Assembly: GCA_900073065.1 (NCBI GenBank)
Contig: FJOG01000076.1
Span: 1,035-65,034 of the forward strand
Length of the DNA: 64,000 bases
Source of the DNA: Phialocephala subalpina
Lineage: Eukaryota > Ascomycota > Leotiomycetes > Helotiales > Mollisiaceae
Reading direction: 5' to 3'
The translations under genes were made by a program, and so were the position numbers. Each line of letters opens with the position of its first letter. Within the stretch, counting starts at the first letter, position 1. A model generated the notes under the pieces. That model did no database searches. It was not told the origin of the DNA and was given only the letters and a program-made list of their open reading frames with translations. Below, in pieces: positions 26,250 to 40,295 of this stretch.

Positions 26250-29200
26250 GTATATAATTACCCCTCCCTAAAACCCCTTAAACGCTTTACTTTAACGGAG
26301 AAAATATTACGGCTTTTTTAGAGTAATAAAACGATATTTATAAAAACCTCAAAATTTCTATTATTACGAAAAAAGATCGAATACCGCGATACGTCTCTCT
26401 TTTTTACCGCGATTAAATTCGTTTTATATTAGACTACTATATTAAACTTTACGATAAAAAGAAATTCTACGCCGCTCTCAAAAAAGATTTTAAAGAATAA
26501 AATTAAAAGAATTTTAAAATTAATTTAAAATTTTTACGTCGAATTATTATATAAACTTTAAATAAATACTTATTAATTAAAACTTACGTAGAAATATTCG
26601 ATCGAATATTTAAAGATTTAATTAAAAAAAGAGCGATAAATTTAAAGTCGCAAAATAATAAATTTATAAAAAGTTTTTTTTTTAATATTAAAAATAAAAT
26701 TCTTAAAGAAATCGATTACGATTCGAAAGATTTCGCTATTTACGATTACGAGAGAATAAAAAGGAAAACCCTCGATATTTATACGTATAAAGAAAAGAGA
26801 AAACGCTATATCGAAATTACCGATTTAAAATATATAAAGTTTAAAGAAGAATACTTAAATACTATAATTTAGCGAATAGTATTTAATCGACGCGATTATT
26901 TCTCTTTATTTATTCTATTTAAATTATTTATCGACGATACTTAGTATATTGTTCTAAAGAAATATAAAAAGGCGTTATTTACTTTTTAATTTATTGTTTT
27001 ATAGTTATAGAAACTCCGATCGTTATTTTCCTTTAAATTTAAAAGTAACGTAGAAAATTTTATTGTAATTATAAAAAAACTTTCTTTTACTTTTATTACT
27101 TTTTTGAGTATTAAAGACTCGATAAATAATAATATTACTATAATAGTCTAAAAAATGGATGGATTTATAGTTACTTTGAATTAGCATTAAAATTAAAGTC
27201 GACTTTAATAATAAAGTTATTCTCGTGATTATAAACGAAAAAAGGGTTTCGATCGTAAATATAATGAATATAGTAATTTCGAATAATATAGCCATGAAAA
27301 TTCTTATAGTTTAAAACTTGGTAACCCTCCGTAGAACGTGCAATTTACGGTTCAAAGGAATATAGTGGAAGTTAACGCGGCGATTGCGTATAACGTTTAA
27401 CTTGAAGAATTTATATATTTCGAATACTACGAACGTGATAAGAACGGAGAAATCAACTTATTTTGCGATTATTTCTACGTGGATTATTACTTTTTTATAA
27501 ACGATTTATAAAATCGAGATTACTATTATCGAGATAATAAAGGCCGATTATATTGGGGTAAATAATCGCCGAACGAACTTTCGAAGCTTTTCGCGTTGAA
27601 ATTTAATCGATATTAATACGATTAAATTATTAAAATAGTAATTAGAGGATTATAATATTATAATTTTAATAAACGTACTAAGAACGTGTAACGCGTATAA
27701 AACTCTGTTTAATTGGCGGTATAAGAAAAGGTTAAACTCAATTCGCAAGTTAATGCTAATATTACTTTAATAATAAGAAATAATATTTTTACTTTCGATA
27801 TTATCGAGATTTTATAACGACGGAATTAATTATTTCATATTATTTAAAGAGATAATATCGATATTTTATTCTTTAATAGTAATATTATTAATTTATTAGA
27901 TAATTACTATGAGTGTTTAATTATTATAACGTTGATAATAAATATTATAAAAATGGGCAATAAAGTAAAAAGTAGAATAACGAGTATAATAACGAAAGAA
28001 ATCTTTTAATAACGCGCGAAATAAAAAGAGAAACTCTTAAAAACTAGAATTTAACGCTAATTAATTTTAAAGGCTTAAAAGGAAAATTTAAAGGATATAA
28101 ATATCGATTTATTCGAGGACGAGATTATAAAGTAATAATTAGTTATTAAGAGTAATAGCGAGAATAGAATCTCGCTAATTAAATTTCCGCGTAAAAATAT
28201 AATATTATTTTTTAAAGTTTAAAAGGGAATAAAAATAATTATAAACGCTTTTAAAATTCCGAATCCGATTATAATACTTTTTAATTAATAGTAGAAAAAT
28301 AACGCTTATTACGTATTTTTTATGAATACGGGAATTGCGTTAGTAAAAGAAATAATAAGAGTTATTAGATTTATATTTTAATTTTTTCAAATTTAGGACG
28401 ATTTATAACGCTTAAACGCCGTAATAAATAAATTTACTTTTATTTTTAGTATTTTTATTATTATCGAGGTTAATTTTATTAGTGCGGATTTTATTTTTTT
28501 AATTAGGAAAAAGTATATTATTATCGCTTTTAAATTGCATTTCGTGATTTTCGAATTACGAGATAATAATATAGAAATTAAAGTTTTAAATATAAAAGCG
28601 GAGTATTATATCGCTTTAATTTTTATAATTCGAAATTACGATTATATTATTATAAACGTTAAAGATTTTTAATTATTTATAATTATTAAAAAAAACTTTG
28701 GATTTATTAGCGTAGTTTTTATAAGGATAAAAATCGAATATAATATTAATTGCGATATTTTTTTCTTTTTAGTAAATAATGGGAAGAAAATTTTTTTTAG
28801 ATAATCGTTCGTAATTGCGATGAAAATGCAAATTAAATATAAAGACGATAATTCATAAAATAAAATCTTTCGAGACTTTAAGTACCCCGATTCTATTTAT
28901 ATAATTATAATTGTTTTTTTATTGAAGTAATTCGTAAAGAAAATTAAACGAACTCGTTATATTAATATAAACCTTCGAATCGAAAAAGTATTTAATAAAG
29001 AGGAAAACTCGGAAAACTAAATATTAATACTATTAAAGGATAGCGTAATATTAAAGTTTTCGATAAATTTTCGCTTTTTAACGAATTTCTTTTTATTTAT
29101 ATTTTTTCGATAAGAAATTCAAATTCCTCGATAAATAAATCTATAGTTATACTTAAATTAAAAATAGACGAAATTAACGCCATTAATACGAATAAAGATT

Positions 29201-32200
29201 TTAATGGAAGAAAAATTAAAACTTTTTTTTATACTTTTTATAAAATGTTCTTTAATTTCGACGAAAAAGAAATTAAAAAGATTTTAATAGAAAATATTTT
29301 TAATAAGGAAATAATAGAATTCTTAAAAGTAATAATAGTATTCTTTTTAAATGTAAATATTTTAAGTGAAAGTTTAAATATCGAAGCGAATTAAAAATGC
29401 TTTTATCCTATTAATTAATAATATAAACGAAAATATTTAAATATAGAAATAGTAAAAATATTTAAATAAAAGAAATAGCGTTAATTTTAAACGATTCGAA
29501 ATCGAAATTTTTTTTATCGATATAAATATTAATATAATTTATAAATCGAAATCTAAGAAAGTTCGATTAATTAATTTAATAAATAAAATTGGTAATATTT
29601 CGAGAAAACGAAGAAATTAATATAAACGAGCGAAAATTAAAGAAACTTTTTAAAAGTAAATCGGAAAATATAAAGATTATTTATTACTACGATTTACTTT
29701 TATTCTTCGAAATTTTAAATTTACTTTAAAACGATTAGTATTATTATTTATTAGAGATTAATTATAAAAAAACGAAAGAATTTTATTCGACGAAATAATA
29801 TTTAATCGTAAAGGAATTATAATTTTTAATTAGACGGAAACTAGTAAGATTTATAAAGATATTAGCTTATTAGTACGCATTAAAACGATTTTGTACATTG
29901 TATAATAAAAGAAGAATTTTTATTATTTTCGAATTTTATTTTTAATAATAGTAAAAATACTTTAAAAACGCTTTAATTATAGAGTACTTAAAAAGTATAA
30001 AAGTTTGTATCGGAACTTTTAATTCTTAATTATAAAAAAAGACTATTAATATATATAAATTAATTAACGCGGCCTTAAAAATAAATTCGATTACTTTTCG
30101 AGATATTAATTTACTTTTTTCCGTAAATGAATTTTCCGAGGAGTTTATTAAATACTTTATAGTTTTTTTTAATTAATTTTTTCTTTAAATACGATTAAAT
30201 GATTTTAAACGTCCGAAATCGAAATATAATAACTTTTATAACTTTTTTTAAATTTCTTCGAATAATAATACTTCTTATAAATATTATTAACTTTATAGTC
30301 CAATTCGTTCGAGTTATTATAATTATCTTAGAAGATTATTTCCTTAAAGTCGCTATATTATTCGTCGACGATATTAGAGTAAAAGGACCTTATATAAATT
30401 ATGATAATAAATTGGCTTTTTTAAAAATCCGTCGTTATATTTACAAGTATATTCAAAATTTGGATATAACGTTAAATCGAATTAAAAGAGCGTAAATATA
30501 TATTAATATTAAATTTTAATTCTATTAAAATAGAATAATTATAATTAGATTCGTTTATAACTTTAAAAAGCGATTTCTTAAAACTATTAAAATCATTAAA
30601 ATATTAAAATAGAAATAATATAATAATACGTTAAATATAAAAACTTTTATTAGTATTTGCGTTTACTATAGAATTTAAATTAAGGATTTCGCGGTAATTA
30701 TCGAATTACTATACGCGTTAATTAAGAAAGGCGTACTATTTAAATAAGGAAAAAAAGAAAAAGCGATTATATAATACTTAAAAGATTAATTAACGATAAT
30801 ATCGATTCTTTGCAAAATTTATTACGATTTTACTAATAAATAGGGAAAGATTATTTTTAGCGTAAATATTAATTTTCAAAGATAAGGAGGCACTTTTAAA
30901 TAATACGATAATAAAAAACGAAAGCGAGTTACTCGATACGAATTCGAACTTTAGAATTTTATAGAACGAAAGTACGACGCGATTAAAAAAGAATATCGAG
31001 GAGTTATAAAATGTTTTTACAAAGTATAGTATTAATTATATAAAGTGCATTTTATTCTCGAAACGGATATTAATACTTTAATTATACAATTAAATCGCGT
31101 TACGATGGATTTTCCGAGAGTTTTAATTACTCGTTAATTAATTTAAATACGCTTTTTCGACTTCGAAATAAAGTATATTAAAGGTACTATTTATATTACA
31201 ATAAACGAGCTCTTTAAGAGACTTTTATAAGACGATAATAATACCGAAGATAAAGAGGATATTAACGACTTTATTGCATTAGAATTTGATTATATTAAAA
31301 TAATTCGAATCTCGATAAAAAAACTCAAAATCATTCGAGAGTTTACTTTAAGACTTATTATTATTATTAGGAGTTACGTGCGACTTATTTTGCTGCTTGA
31401 ATTTCTAAGTCGAAAATAGGGGATTTCCTCTATCCGCGGAGTTAACGACTCTCCGGAGTTAAGTACTAACCACGTGACTACTAAACCCGTGGACGACGAT
31501 TATACCGACAATATTATTCTCTCGCTCGACGATAATTACTCAAGTTATTCCCAAGATATTGTTTAATATTTAATAACTTTAAAGCGGTCAAAATAATTTT
31601 TGAGAACGGAGTTCCGCAAATTAATTCGGGAGTCCATTAATTATAGCGTTCGAAATAAGATACTATAAAGAAATGCGATTAAGTTTTATTCTTTTCGACT
31701 TATTTTAAACAATTTAAAGTAATAGTATACCGTTTTAATTGAATTATATAATAAATTTGGGTATATTAAGCGAGAGAATATTTATTATCGAGTGGTTAAT
31801 AAGTATTATTAAGAAGGTTATTACGAGGATATTCGAGATTTCGTGGCAAATTATAGCGATTATTAATATAAAAGTAAATAAAGGTAAAAAAAAGCTTTTT
31901 ATTTTTAAAAAATTGTTTTATATTTCCGTTCGATTAAAATAAACGTAATTAAACTCTTATAATATAGAGAATATAATAGTTTAATCGTAGTAAGAAATGA
32001 GTTTTTTGGATGGATTAAAATTAAACCGATAAAGAATTCGATTTTTAAGAAAATTATTAAGTTTATTTATAACGATATTATTTATAGACACGGGATTTTC
32101 GACTATATAAAGTTAAATAAAAGGCCAAAATTTAAGGGATAAATCATTAAAGAATTAAATAGACTTAATATTAAACGGATTATTATTTCGGTATATAACT

Positions 32201-33000
32201 CGAAAATAAACGGAATAATCGAGCGAAATCATTAGTTTATTATCTTTACTTTAATTATTTTAACGAAAAGAAATAAAAAAATGATTAGAATACTTATCGA
32301 CGATTCTCTTCGCTAATCGCATTACTATTTATATACTAATTGGTTGCATTTCTTTTTATATAGTTTATAGTAAAGAAGTAGTCTTATTAATCGAGACTCG
32401 ATTTCCTACTTAAAGAATTCTCGGATAGAATAAAGTATATAATCGAGTAAAGCTCCTCGAGATGCGAATAAAGCAAATTGAGATACGTAACGAGAATATA
32501 AAGGAGTCGAGATTAAAGAAAGAACGCAATCGAAAAAGAGACTAAGAATACTTTAACGCTTATTATTAAATACGAAAAAAATTAATTCGTAAAAGGGATT
32601 TCGTATTAATATACGACGTTAAACTCATTAATTAAAACAAATTAAAAAATATTAAATTATTATATCGATAGTTTAATTTATATCGAATTCGTTAAATAAA
32701 TTAATTAAAAGGGAATTATTTGCTCGAAGAAGTAAACGAGACTTCGATTCGAAGGTTATACGCAAGTAATCGCTTAAAGAAATTCGTTAAAAAAGATAAA
32801 TATTGGAATTTTTTAAACGATAATAAAAGCGAGGAAACTATTAAATTTATTACTTTCGACGATAATAAAAATACGGACGTAAAAGAAGAAATCGCTAAAG
32901 AATAATGAAATAAAGAAAGTATATAAAAAATTAAAAAGAAAATAAGAATTATCGTTCGTATTTTTAAATTTAATAAATCCGAAAAAGAAAAGTATATACG
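26250..33000 (+). pseudogene. gag-pol relic of the Gypsy element
   Basis: Longest intact pieces are 30199-30495 (end of the RT domain, with the YxDD box as FVDD), 31739-31942 (region before the integrase) and 32720-32905 (C-terminal end, LEEVNETSIRRLYASNRLKKF, typical of the pol end in fungal Gypsy elements). Frame changes and stops occur throughout, and the integrase core Asp before RPKFKG appears changed to Asn, which is compatible with G-to-A mutation. No complete enzyme is encoded. A less mutated patch with CACGTG lies at 31,370-31,520 in the RNase H-integrase linker. Confidence 0.8.
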
Positions 33001-34299
33001 TTTTTATAACGATTAAGAAAATGAGGAAAATTTATTAAATTTTAAAGTAATATCGATTTTTTAATTAAAAAGTAACTTTTTTTATCTTTTAATTACTACG
33101 GCCTTATTTTTCCACTAATTATACTTAGAGTTTCTTTGTTTATTTTAACTTTTTTTATATATACTTTAAAAACTTATACTTTCTCTTTTTATCGTTAAAA
33201 CGATTCTAATATATAAAAGGACAAAGGATTACTAATGGTTTCGATACTAATAATATTAGTTATATAATTGTTTTCTATCGTTATAAATTATATATCGATA
33301 TTAAAATAATTATAAAGTGTATTTAAATCTTTAAATATTTAATTTTTTTAATATCTTTGATTTTTTTAATCTTTTAATTTTCATTTAATTTTTATTTAGT
33401 TCTTTATTTACTTCGCTTTTTCCGCCACTATAATTTCTGTCGCCGCTTTTCCTTTTTTTAACGAAAAATCTTTAATATTTTATATATTTAAATACATTAA
33501 AATACATTTAATTGCATTTAAAATACATTAAAATTATATTTGATTATATTTAATTATATTATAAAAATATTAAATATTTAATTAAAAAAATATTTATTAC
33601 GATACTTTAAAAAATTTATTTTATTTACTTTATTTTACTTACTTTTTTTCTCTATTTTATTTATAACGTTTTTATTTCGCATTAATTTAAAGTTACGACT
33701 TTTTTATATTATTACCTTTTTTTTAATTCGATTTTACTTTAATTCTTTAATTTATATAATCTTTAAAGAAAATAATCTCGTTAATTAAATATATTTCATT
33801 AATTTAAATACTTCGTACTTATTATTTTTAAAGATTTTCGTACTTTTTCTTTATAATTACAATATAAATATATTTATCGAATTTATTACTTTCTTTTTAA
33901 AACTTATTTAATACAATTTATATAAAACGATACGAAAATTCTTTATTTACACTTTAAAATTTCTTATTTAAAATTAACGCATTAAAGTTTTAAATACGTG
34001 TAATACGCCTTTTAAAATCCCATTGCAAAAGCAAATAAAATCTTTGTAATTCTCTACTATTTATAACTTACGAATATTTATTTGCTTTTTTTTGTGTAAT
34101 TTTCTTACGAGTATAAAAACTTGCGATTACTTTTCTTGTAATTAAAATTCTTTCTTTTAAATTCTCGCGATTTTCTCTTTTTAAATTCAAATTATTTAAT
34201 ACGTAATTATTTGCGCATATATTTTACGTTTATTATTACTTTTTATTAAAATCCTCGGCGAAATCTTTTCATTATATTTTAAAAAGATATTATGTAAAG

Positions 34300-37200
34300 T
34301 TTTAAAGATATAGATTTTGTATTTCGAACGCATTAAAAAAACACGAAAACTACGAACGAAATAATAAAAGAAATTCGCGTTAAATAAGAGATTATTAAAA
34401 ATATAGCGCCTTTAAATAAAATAGTTATTATTAGTAATATTAATAAAATATTTATAAATACTAAAGAAAATATCGACGAAGTAATAATTAGTTAATATAA
34501 TAAAATCGAAGATAATACGATTATAAGATTTTTCGAAGAGATTTTAAAGAAATATAAAGAAATGAATAAAAGCTTTTTTATAGAAGTAAATAAAGTTGAA
34601 AAAGTGCGCGCGAGAATTTAATAAATGCGCGAAAACTTATTTAAAACTTTTAATAAAAACTTCGCGCGTTACGATTTTAGACTTTTAATACGAGTTTAAT
34701 TATTCCATTAATTTATTGAAAGACTTTTAATAAAATTCAATAGTAAATACGCATATTAATATTTTAATTAAATATTCCGTATAAAGTAATTCGTATTTCA
34801 AGAAGTTATTAGAGTTTTTAATATAATGATTATTAATCGAAATAAAGCTTTTCGGTTTTTTTACATTCGATTACTTTTTCGGTTTATCGATTATAAAAAA
34901 GCTTTAAAATATATAAAAATAACGAATGAAAAATTAAAAGTAAATATTTTAAAGAGAATAATTTTAAAGTAACTCGAGTTTACTTTCTATAAAAGCGGAA
35001 TTCTAATGAGCGAAAAATATATTAAAACGCTTTTCTTAGTTTTCGCCGATAAGTTTAAAAGCTAAAAAATCGTAGTAATCGTTAGTAGAAATATTACGAT
35101 CGCGAATTTTATTAATTATTCGAATGATATCGATAAAAACTTAAACCTTTTTATAAACGCGAATAGTATTTCTTTTATTGATAATTTTAAAGTTGAATTT
35201 TTTGAATTTGCATTTAATCGAATTCCCGTTTTAATTACTCTCCGCTTTTCCAATTTAATTCTTACCGCGGCTATATTAACTCTATCGACGCCCGTTAAAC
35301 TTACTAAGAGAATTATTGCCGATAATAAAAATTACAAAGGAATAATTAATTCCGTATAAAAGAAACTTAAAGTAATTTATACCCCTTTTTCTAATTATAA
35401 TATAATTCTTTCCCGCTTTGCAATTAAATTTTTAATTAATAGAATGCGTACTTTAAACGAATATACGTGCGATATAATTAAGTTTTAGAAATCGGATATA
35501 GCGTTTTTCGATAGTTTAAACTTCCGCAATTATATTAAAGTTTTGATTAGTATTTATAATACTTTTTAATATACGTAGAATAAATAACTTTATTATACTT
35601 ATTATTAAATTCTCTTTAAAGATCTCGATATAATTCCGAAAGAAGATTAAAGTTAAATTAAAAGTATAATAAAGAAATTAATTAGAGTTTACGAGTTATA
35701 TACTAAAAGAACGAGCTTCCGATTTACTTAAATCCATTTCGATTCTTGCTTTTAATTTTAAAAGATCGACGCTATTTTATAGTATAAATAAAAAGTATTA
35801 ACAAAAAACCGATTTCAATTCTTTAAAGTTTTTATTATTTTTACTCGAGTTTCCTCGATTCAATTTACTACCGATTTAAATGCCGTGGCTATATACGTTA
35901 TATAAAACTTCTTTAAATAAATTAAAAAGAAAAGTATTTTATTTAGTTTTCTTAAAGAAATCGAAATATTAAAGTTTTATACTCGTTAAAATCCTTCCGA
36001 TTATACTTGCTTTTTGCGTAACGCGTATTTCCTTTTTATTATTCAACTTTTATAAGTAGATTCTAAGTTGTAATTAGCGTTTCACCGTTTCTCTAAAGAT
36101 TATTTTCTTTATTTTATCGCTTACTTTTATCTAATTAGATTTATTTCGAACGAGAAATTAAATTATATTATCTACGAAAATAGAAATACTAAGTTATTAT
36201 ATATTGAGGTTATTTTCTTTTATTTAATACGAATAGATTATTAGCGAATCGATAATATTAAAAAACTCGATTATTAAAAATCAAATACTAATAAAACTCT
36301 AATTACTATTAAATATTTAATCGAAAGCTAAAAAATAGAGCTATTATACTCAAAGAAAACATGTAAACGAAACTTGCGGAAATTCGACTTTAAGATTTCG
36401 AATTACATATTTATCGATCTAATACGTTCGTATATCGCTTTTACGATACTTCTCCAACTAATTCGAGTTTTCGAGTGTCTTTTCCGATTAATTTAGTCTT
36501 TATTAATGCGAATAGTAAAATTTATAAAGATACGATATACGCAGATTTTAAAGAGGCTTATAATATACTTCGAGTCTTTTCTCGACGTAATTTTTTCTAG
36601 TAAATTCCTAACGATAAATCGTTTTTTAGTAGTATTTAATTTAAAGGAATTAGTGTAATCTTCGATATAATTCGTTGCGTTAAACCTTTAAATCACTTTA
36701 TTATTCGATTCGAAATATTTTAATAGTTAAATTATAGTAATACTCTTACGAATCGGTATTTGCCTATTTAATAGCGCGAGTAAACTATTAAATAAATCAA
36801 GTAAATTCTTTAGTATTTTGAGATAAGAAAGAAAAAGATATTTTTTAATAATAAATCCTTTTATAAATATATAAGCGAGAAATTGAAAATGTTTATAAAG
36901 AACGATCGGGAGTATTTAATTATTTTTAACGATAAAAACGAGCTCGAGATTTATTTACTTTTTCTTTTTCTTTTGTTAGATTTTAAAAGAAAGGGCAAAA
37001 AGATTTTGGACGAGATTACGTTTAAATAAGTATTGCGCGAAGCCTTCGATATCTTTAATAATAATACGTTTAAATTATTATAAGTTTATAATTTAAAAAA
37101 TATAATCGAAGAATTAATAAATAGTTTTAATGTTTATTGCGATATACCTATGTATAATTAGCTTCTTTTCTTTTCTTTTTTTAAGACTCGGGACGAGTTT
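34300..37200 (+). pseudogene. Extra ORF relic between integrase and 3' LTR
   Basis: From about 34,320 one plus frame reads as coherent acidic-to-mixed protein for many hundreds of codons, with stops mostly of the TAA/TAG kind at former Q or W positions. Examples are NTIIRFFEEILKKYKEMNK near 34,510, LEFTFYKSGILMSEKYIKT near 34,980, FAFNRIPVLITLRFSNLI near 35,210 and RMRTLNEYTCDIIKF near 35,440. At least one frame change occurs before the end, where KTRDEFNI runs up to the polypurine tract. It is not part of gag, RT, RNase H or integrase and I do not recognise it. It could be an element-specific third ORF, a captured host gene, or a nested insertion. Confidence 0.5.
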
Positions 37201-37218
37201 AATATATAAGGGGACGAT

Positions 37219-37486
37219 TATAGTAAAGCGATTTATTTTGCTTTAAAAATCCTTATTTGTAATAGTAATTTCGAAGGTTTATACTAATTACGTATCTTTT
37301 AATATATAAAGAACTTTTTGCTTTCTAAGAAATAATAATAACTTTCTATTACTCTATTTTGCTGGCTTTATTACGTATAACGAATAATTATAAAAGCGAA
37401 GTCAAATATTTGCCAAAGCTTATAAATTTATTACAATCATGTAAAATTGGGTGGTTTTCCTCTAAGAGAGCCATTACCCTTTTATA
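37219..37486 (+). repeat. 3' LTR of Gypsy element (268 bp)
   Basis: Partner of the LTR at 25005-25272. It is directly preceded by the purine tract AAGGGGACGA. It ends CCCTTTTATA, as the 5' copy does. I could not find a clean 5-bp target-site duplication: the left flank is GTAAATAA and the right flank ATAAACTCG. Confidence 0.88.
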
Positions 37487-38344
37487 ATAAACTCGTGAAA
37501 TAATCCGAAATCGAACTCGAAAAAATATAATAGAAAAAGAGCTTATCGTTTACGAAAAGAAAGTTAATATTTATTATTTCGAGTTTAAATCGAGAAAAGT
37601 TATTATTTTTATCGAAAAAATTATTTTCGTTATTAAATACTATATTAAATAGCTTTCGATATCGCTTTCGATTATATATATTACTCCTTTCTCGTAATCG
37701 AATTAATTAATCGTAATATACTTTTAAGAATATCAAAAATGCATTTTTAATAATTCATTGGCAATTCGCTATCGATATAACCTTATTTTTTTGGCGATTC
37801 GATAAAGTATTAATACTATTTAAAGGAGTATTTAATAACGAATCGATTCGATTTCTCTTTCGATTTAATGTAAATAGAATTATAATAAAAAAGGGATTCG
37901 TATAAGAAAAAAACGCGATAATAAGAACGTTCGAATAAAAGGTATTAATAGTATAACGTAACTACGAGCGCAAGGTAACTATTAAAAAATCGATATAGCG
38001 AAATAATTCGTTTCGAGTATAAGAAATACGATTTTAATTAATTGTATAGTTTTTAAACTTTTTGCTTTATTTATATCTTTAATTTATTATTGCTTTATAG
38101 GTTTTTTACTCGTTATTTGATATTATTATATTGTAAGTAATAAACGATTTAACGTTAATTTTTTATCGAAAGGAGTTTTACGAAAAGTAATTAGCGATTT
38201 AAAGCTCGAAAAGTAAACTATATACGTATTAATAAATAGAAAGAAGTTAAAAAAATAAATAATCGTTTAAATAATATTAAATATTTCAAAGTAAAAGTAC
38301 TTAATTTTTCCGCGAGTTAAATAGCGTTCTTTGTTCAGAAAAAA
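37487..38344. other. AT-rich DNA after the retrotransposon
   Basis: RIP-like AT-rich sequence, with one plus frame rich in charged residues near 37,490-37,600. It may be a fragment of another element that served as insertion target. No gene supported. Confidence 0.4.
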
Positions 38345-39099
38345 NNNNNNNNNNNNNNNNNNNNNNNNNNNNNNNNNNNNNNNNNNNNNNNNNNNNNNNN
38401 NNNNNNNNNNNNNNNNNNNNNNNNNNNNNNNNNNNNNNNNNNNNNNNNNNNNNNNNNNNNNNNNNNNNNNNNNNNNNNNNNNNNNNNNNNNNNNNNNNNN
38501 NNNNNNNNNNNNNNNNNNNNNNNNNNNNNNNNNNNNNNNNNNNNNNNNNNNNNNNNNNNNNNNNNNNNNNNNNNNNNNNNNNNNNNNNNNNNNNNNNNNN
38601 NNNNNNNNNNNNNNNNNNNNNNNNNNNNNNNNNNNNNNNNNNNNNNNNNNNNNNNNNNNNNNNNNNNNNNNNNNNNNNNNNNNNNNNNNNNNNNNNNNNN
38701 NNNNNNNNNNNNNNNNNNNNNNNNNNNNNNNNNNNNNNNNNNNNNNNNNNNNNNNNNNNNNNNNNNNNNNNNNNNNNNNNNNNNNNNNNNNNNNNNNNNN
38801 NNNNNNNNNNNNNNNNNNNNNNNNNNNNNNNNNNNNNNNNNNNNNNNNNNNNNNNNNNNNNNNNNNNNNNNNNNNNNNNNNNNNNNNNNNNNNNNNNNNN
38901 NNNNNNNNNNNNNNNNNNNNNNNNNNNNNNNNNNNNNNNNNNNNNNNNNNNNNNNNNNNNNNNNNNNNNNNNNNNNNNNNNNNNNNNNNNNNNNNNNNNN
39001 NNNNNNNNNNNNNNNNNNNNNNNNNNNNNNNNNNNNNNNNNNNNNNNNNNNNNNNNNNNNNNNNNNNNNNNNNNNNNNNNNNNNNNNNNNNNNNNNNNN
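38345..39099. other. Assembly gap (755 N)
   Basis: Run of N in AT-rich DNA. An apparent open frame across it is meaningless. Confidence 0.98.
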
Positions 39100-39367
39100 G
39101 TTTAATTATTAATTAATCGCAAATTAATTAAACTTTATTTTTTAATTTCTCGATAATTTTAAGAATAAAGAATAATTACGTATTAAAAGACTTTTTAACT
39201 TTTGACTTTTTATTATCGTTATATAATTAATTAATTTTTACGGTTTTAAAATATAAATAACTTTAAATTATAATACTATAATATATAATAATAATATTAA
39301 AACGTTAAAATATAATTTTATTATAAACGCTATTATTTTTAATATATAATGCGATTTGTATTTTAAT

Positions 39368-39830
39368 GATTTAATATCGATTTATAATTTATATTTTGAC
39401 GATTTGATATTAATTTGCAATTTATATTCTTATAATTCGTTGCATTTTTTGCGATCGAGTTTTTATTAATACAAAGTATATTCGTCGCGATTAAATTAGT
39501 ATTTCCAAAGATATTTTCGTGGCTTTTTATAGTTTTTACGTATTATATTTCTTATAATCGAGTTTTTACTAATATAAAATACGTTTGTCGCGATTAAATT
39601 AATATCTTTAAAAACGATAATTTTCGAATATTTCGCATTTTATAAAACGTTATTTTCTTTGTATTAATATGCAATTATTTGAGGTTAATTTAAATCTTTT
39701 TAATAGGGGAAATTATTGGCGATTTTTTACCGATTTAATATTAATTTGTAATTTGTATTTTAACGATTTAATACCGATATATAATTTGTATTTCGATGGT
39801 TTAATACCGATTTGCGATTTGTACTCTTAT
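39368..39830. repeat. 33-bp tandem repeats in two clusters
   Basis: Units of the form GATTTAATATCGATTTATAA plus 13 more bases start at 39368 and 39401, and again at 39732, 39765 and 39798, each exactly 33 bp apart. Between the clusters, a longer unit containing ATCGAGTTTTTA and GTCGCGATTAAATTA occurs twice about 105 bp apart (about 39,452 and 39,557). Differences are mainly transitions. Confidence 0.85.
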
Positions 39831-40295
39831 AGTTTCTAAGTTTTTACGCGCTAAATCTTTGGAATACTTCGTATTTTATAAGGAGAACGCCATGTTTTTT
39901 ATATTAGTTTGCAATTATTTGAAGTCGGCTTTCGATTTATAACTTATATTTTTATAGTTTTTAAACTTTTGTATATTGAATCTTTAAAACACTTCGTATT
40001 TTACAAAAAAGATACCGCGTTCTTTGTATTAATCCGTAATTATTTATATAGTTTTTATTATCGAAACTATTAAATATTTATATATTAATCGTTATATATT
40101 ATATATCGCGTCGTAAAAAGTTTTATTATAAAAAAAGTAAAATATTAATAGCGATTCGATTGCGATTTTAAAGTATTATAAGAATTGTTAATATAAATAT
40201 CGCAATAAATAGTATATCGATTCGTTAGAAGTTTAATAACGAGAAAATAATATTTCGATAAGTTTTTTATATAAATTTATTAATTGTTTTCGATA

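Larger units (their letters stand above)
25005..37486 (+). mobile_element. RIP-degraded Ty3/Gypsy LTR retrotransposon, 12.5 kb
   Basis: The element is bounded by two 268-bp LTRs. Inside, in plus-strand order, are a basic relic at about 25,300-25,800; a gag-like region from about 26,250 (YFNGENITAFLE, RIPRYVSLFYRD); reverse transcriptase with FVDDIRVKGP at 30361-30390; RNase H with VHFILETDINTLIIQLN near 31,040-31,100; a linker; integrase near 31,950-32,300 (HGIFDYIKLNKRPKFKG, NGIIERNH); the pol end at 32720-32905; and a further coding relic at 34,300-37,200. A purine-rich AAGGGGACGA lies directly before the 3' LTR, as expected of a polypurine tract. RT before RNase H before integrase is the Ty3/Gypsy order. 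The internal part is 11.9 kb, long for a fungal Gypsy element. All frames carry many stops. Confidence 0.85.

Noticed and set aside
38331..39116. Plus-strand open frame of 261 codons
   Set aside because: It is almost entirely the run of N; no coding content.
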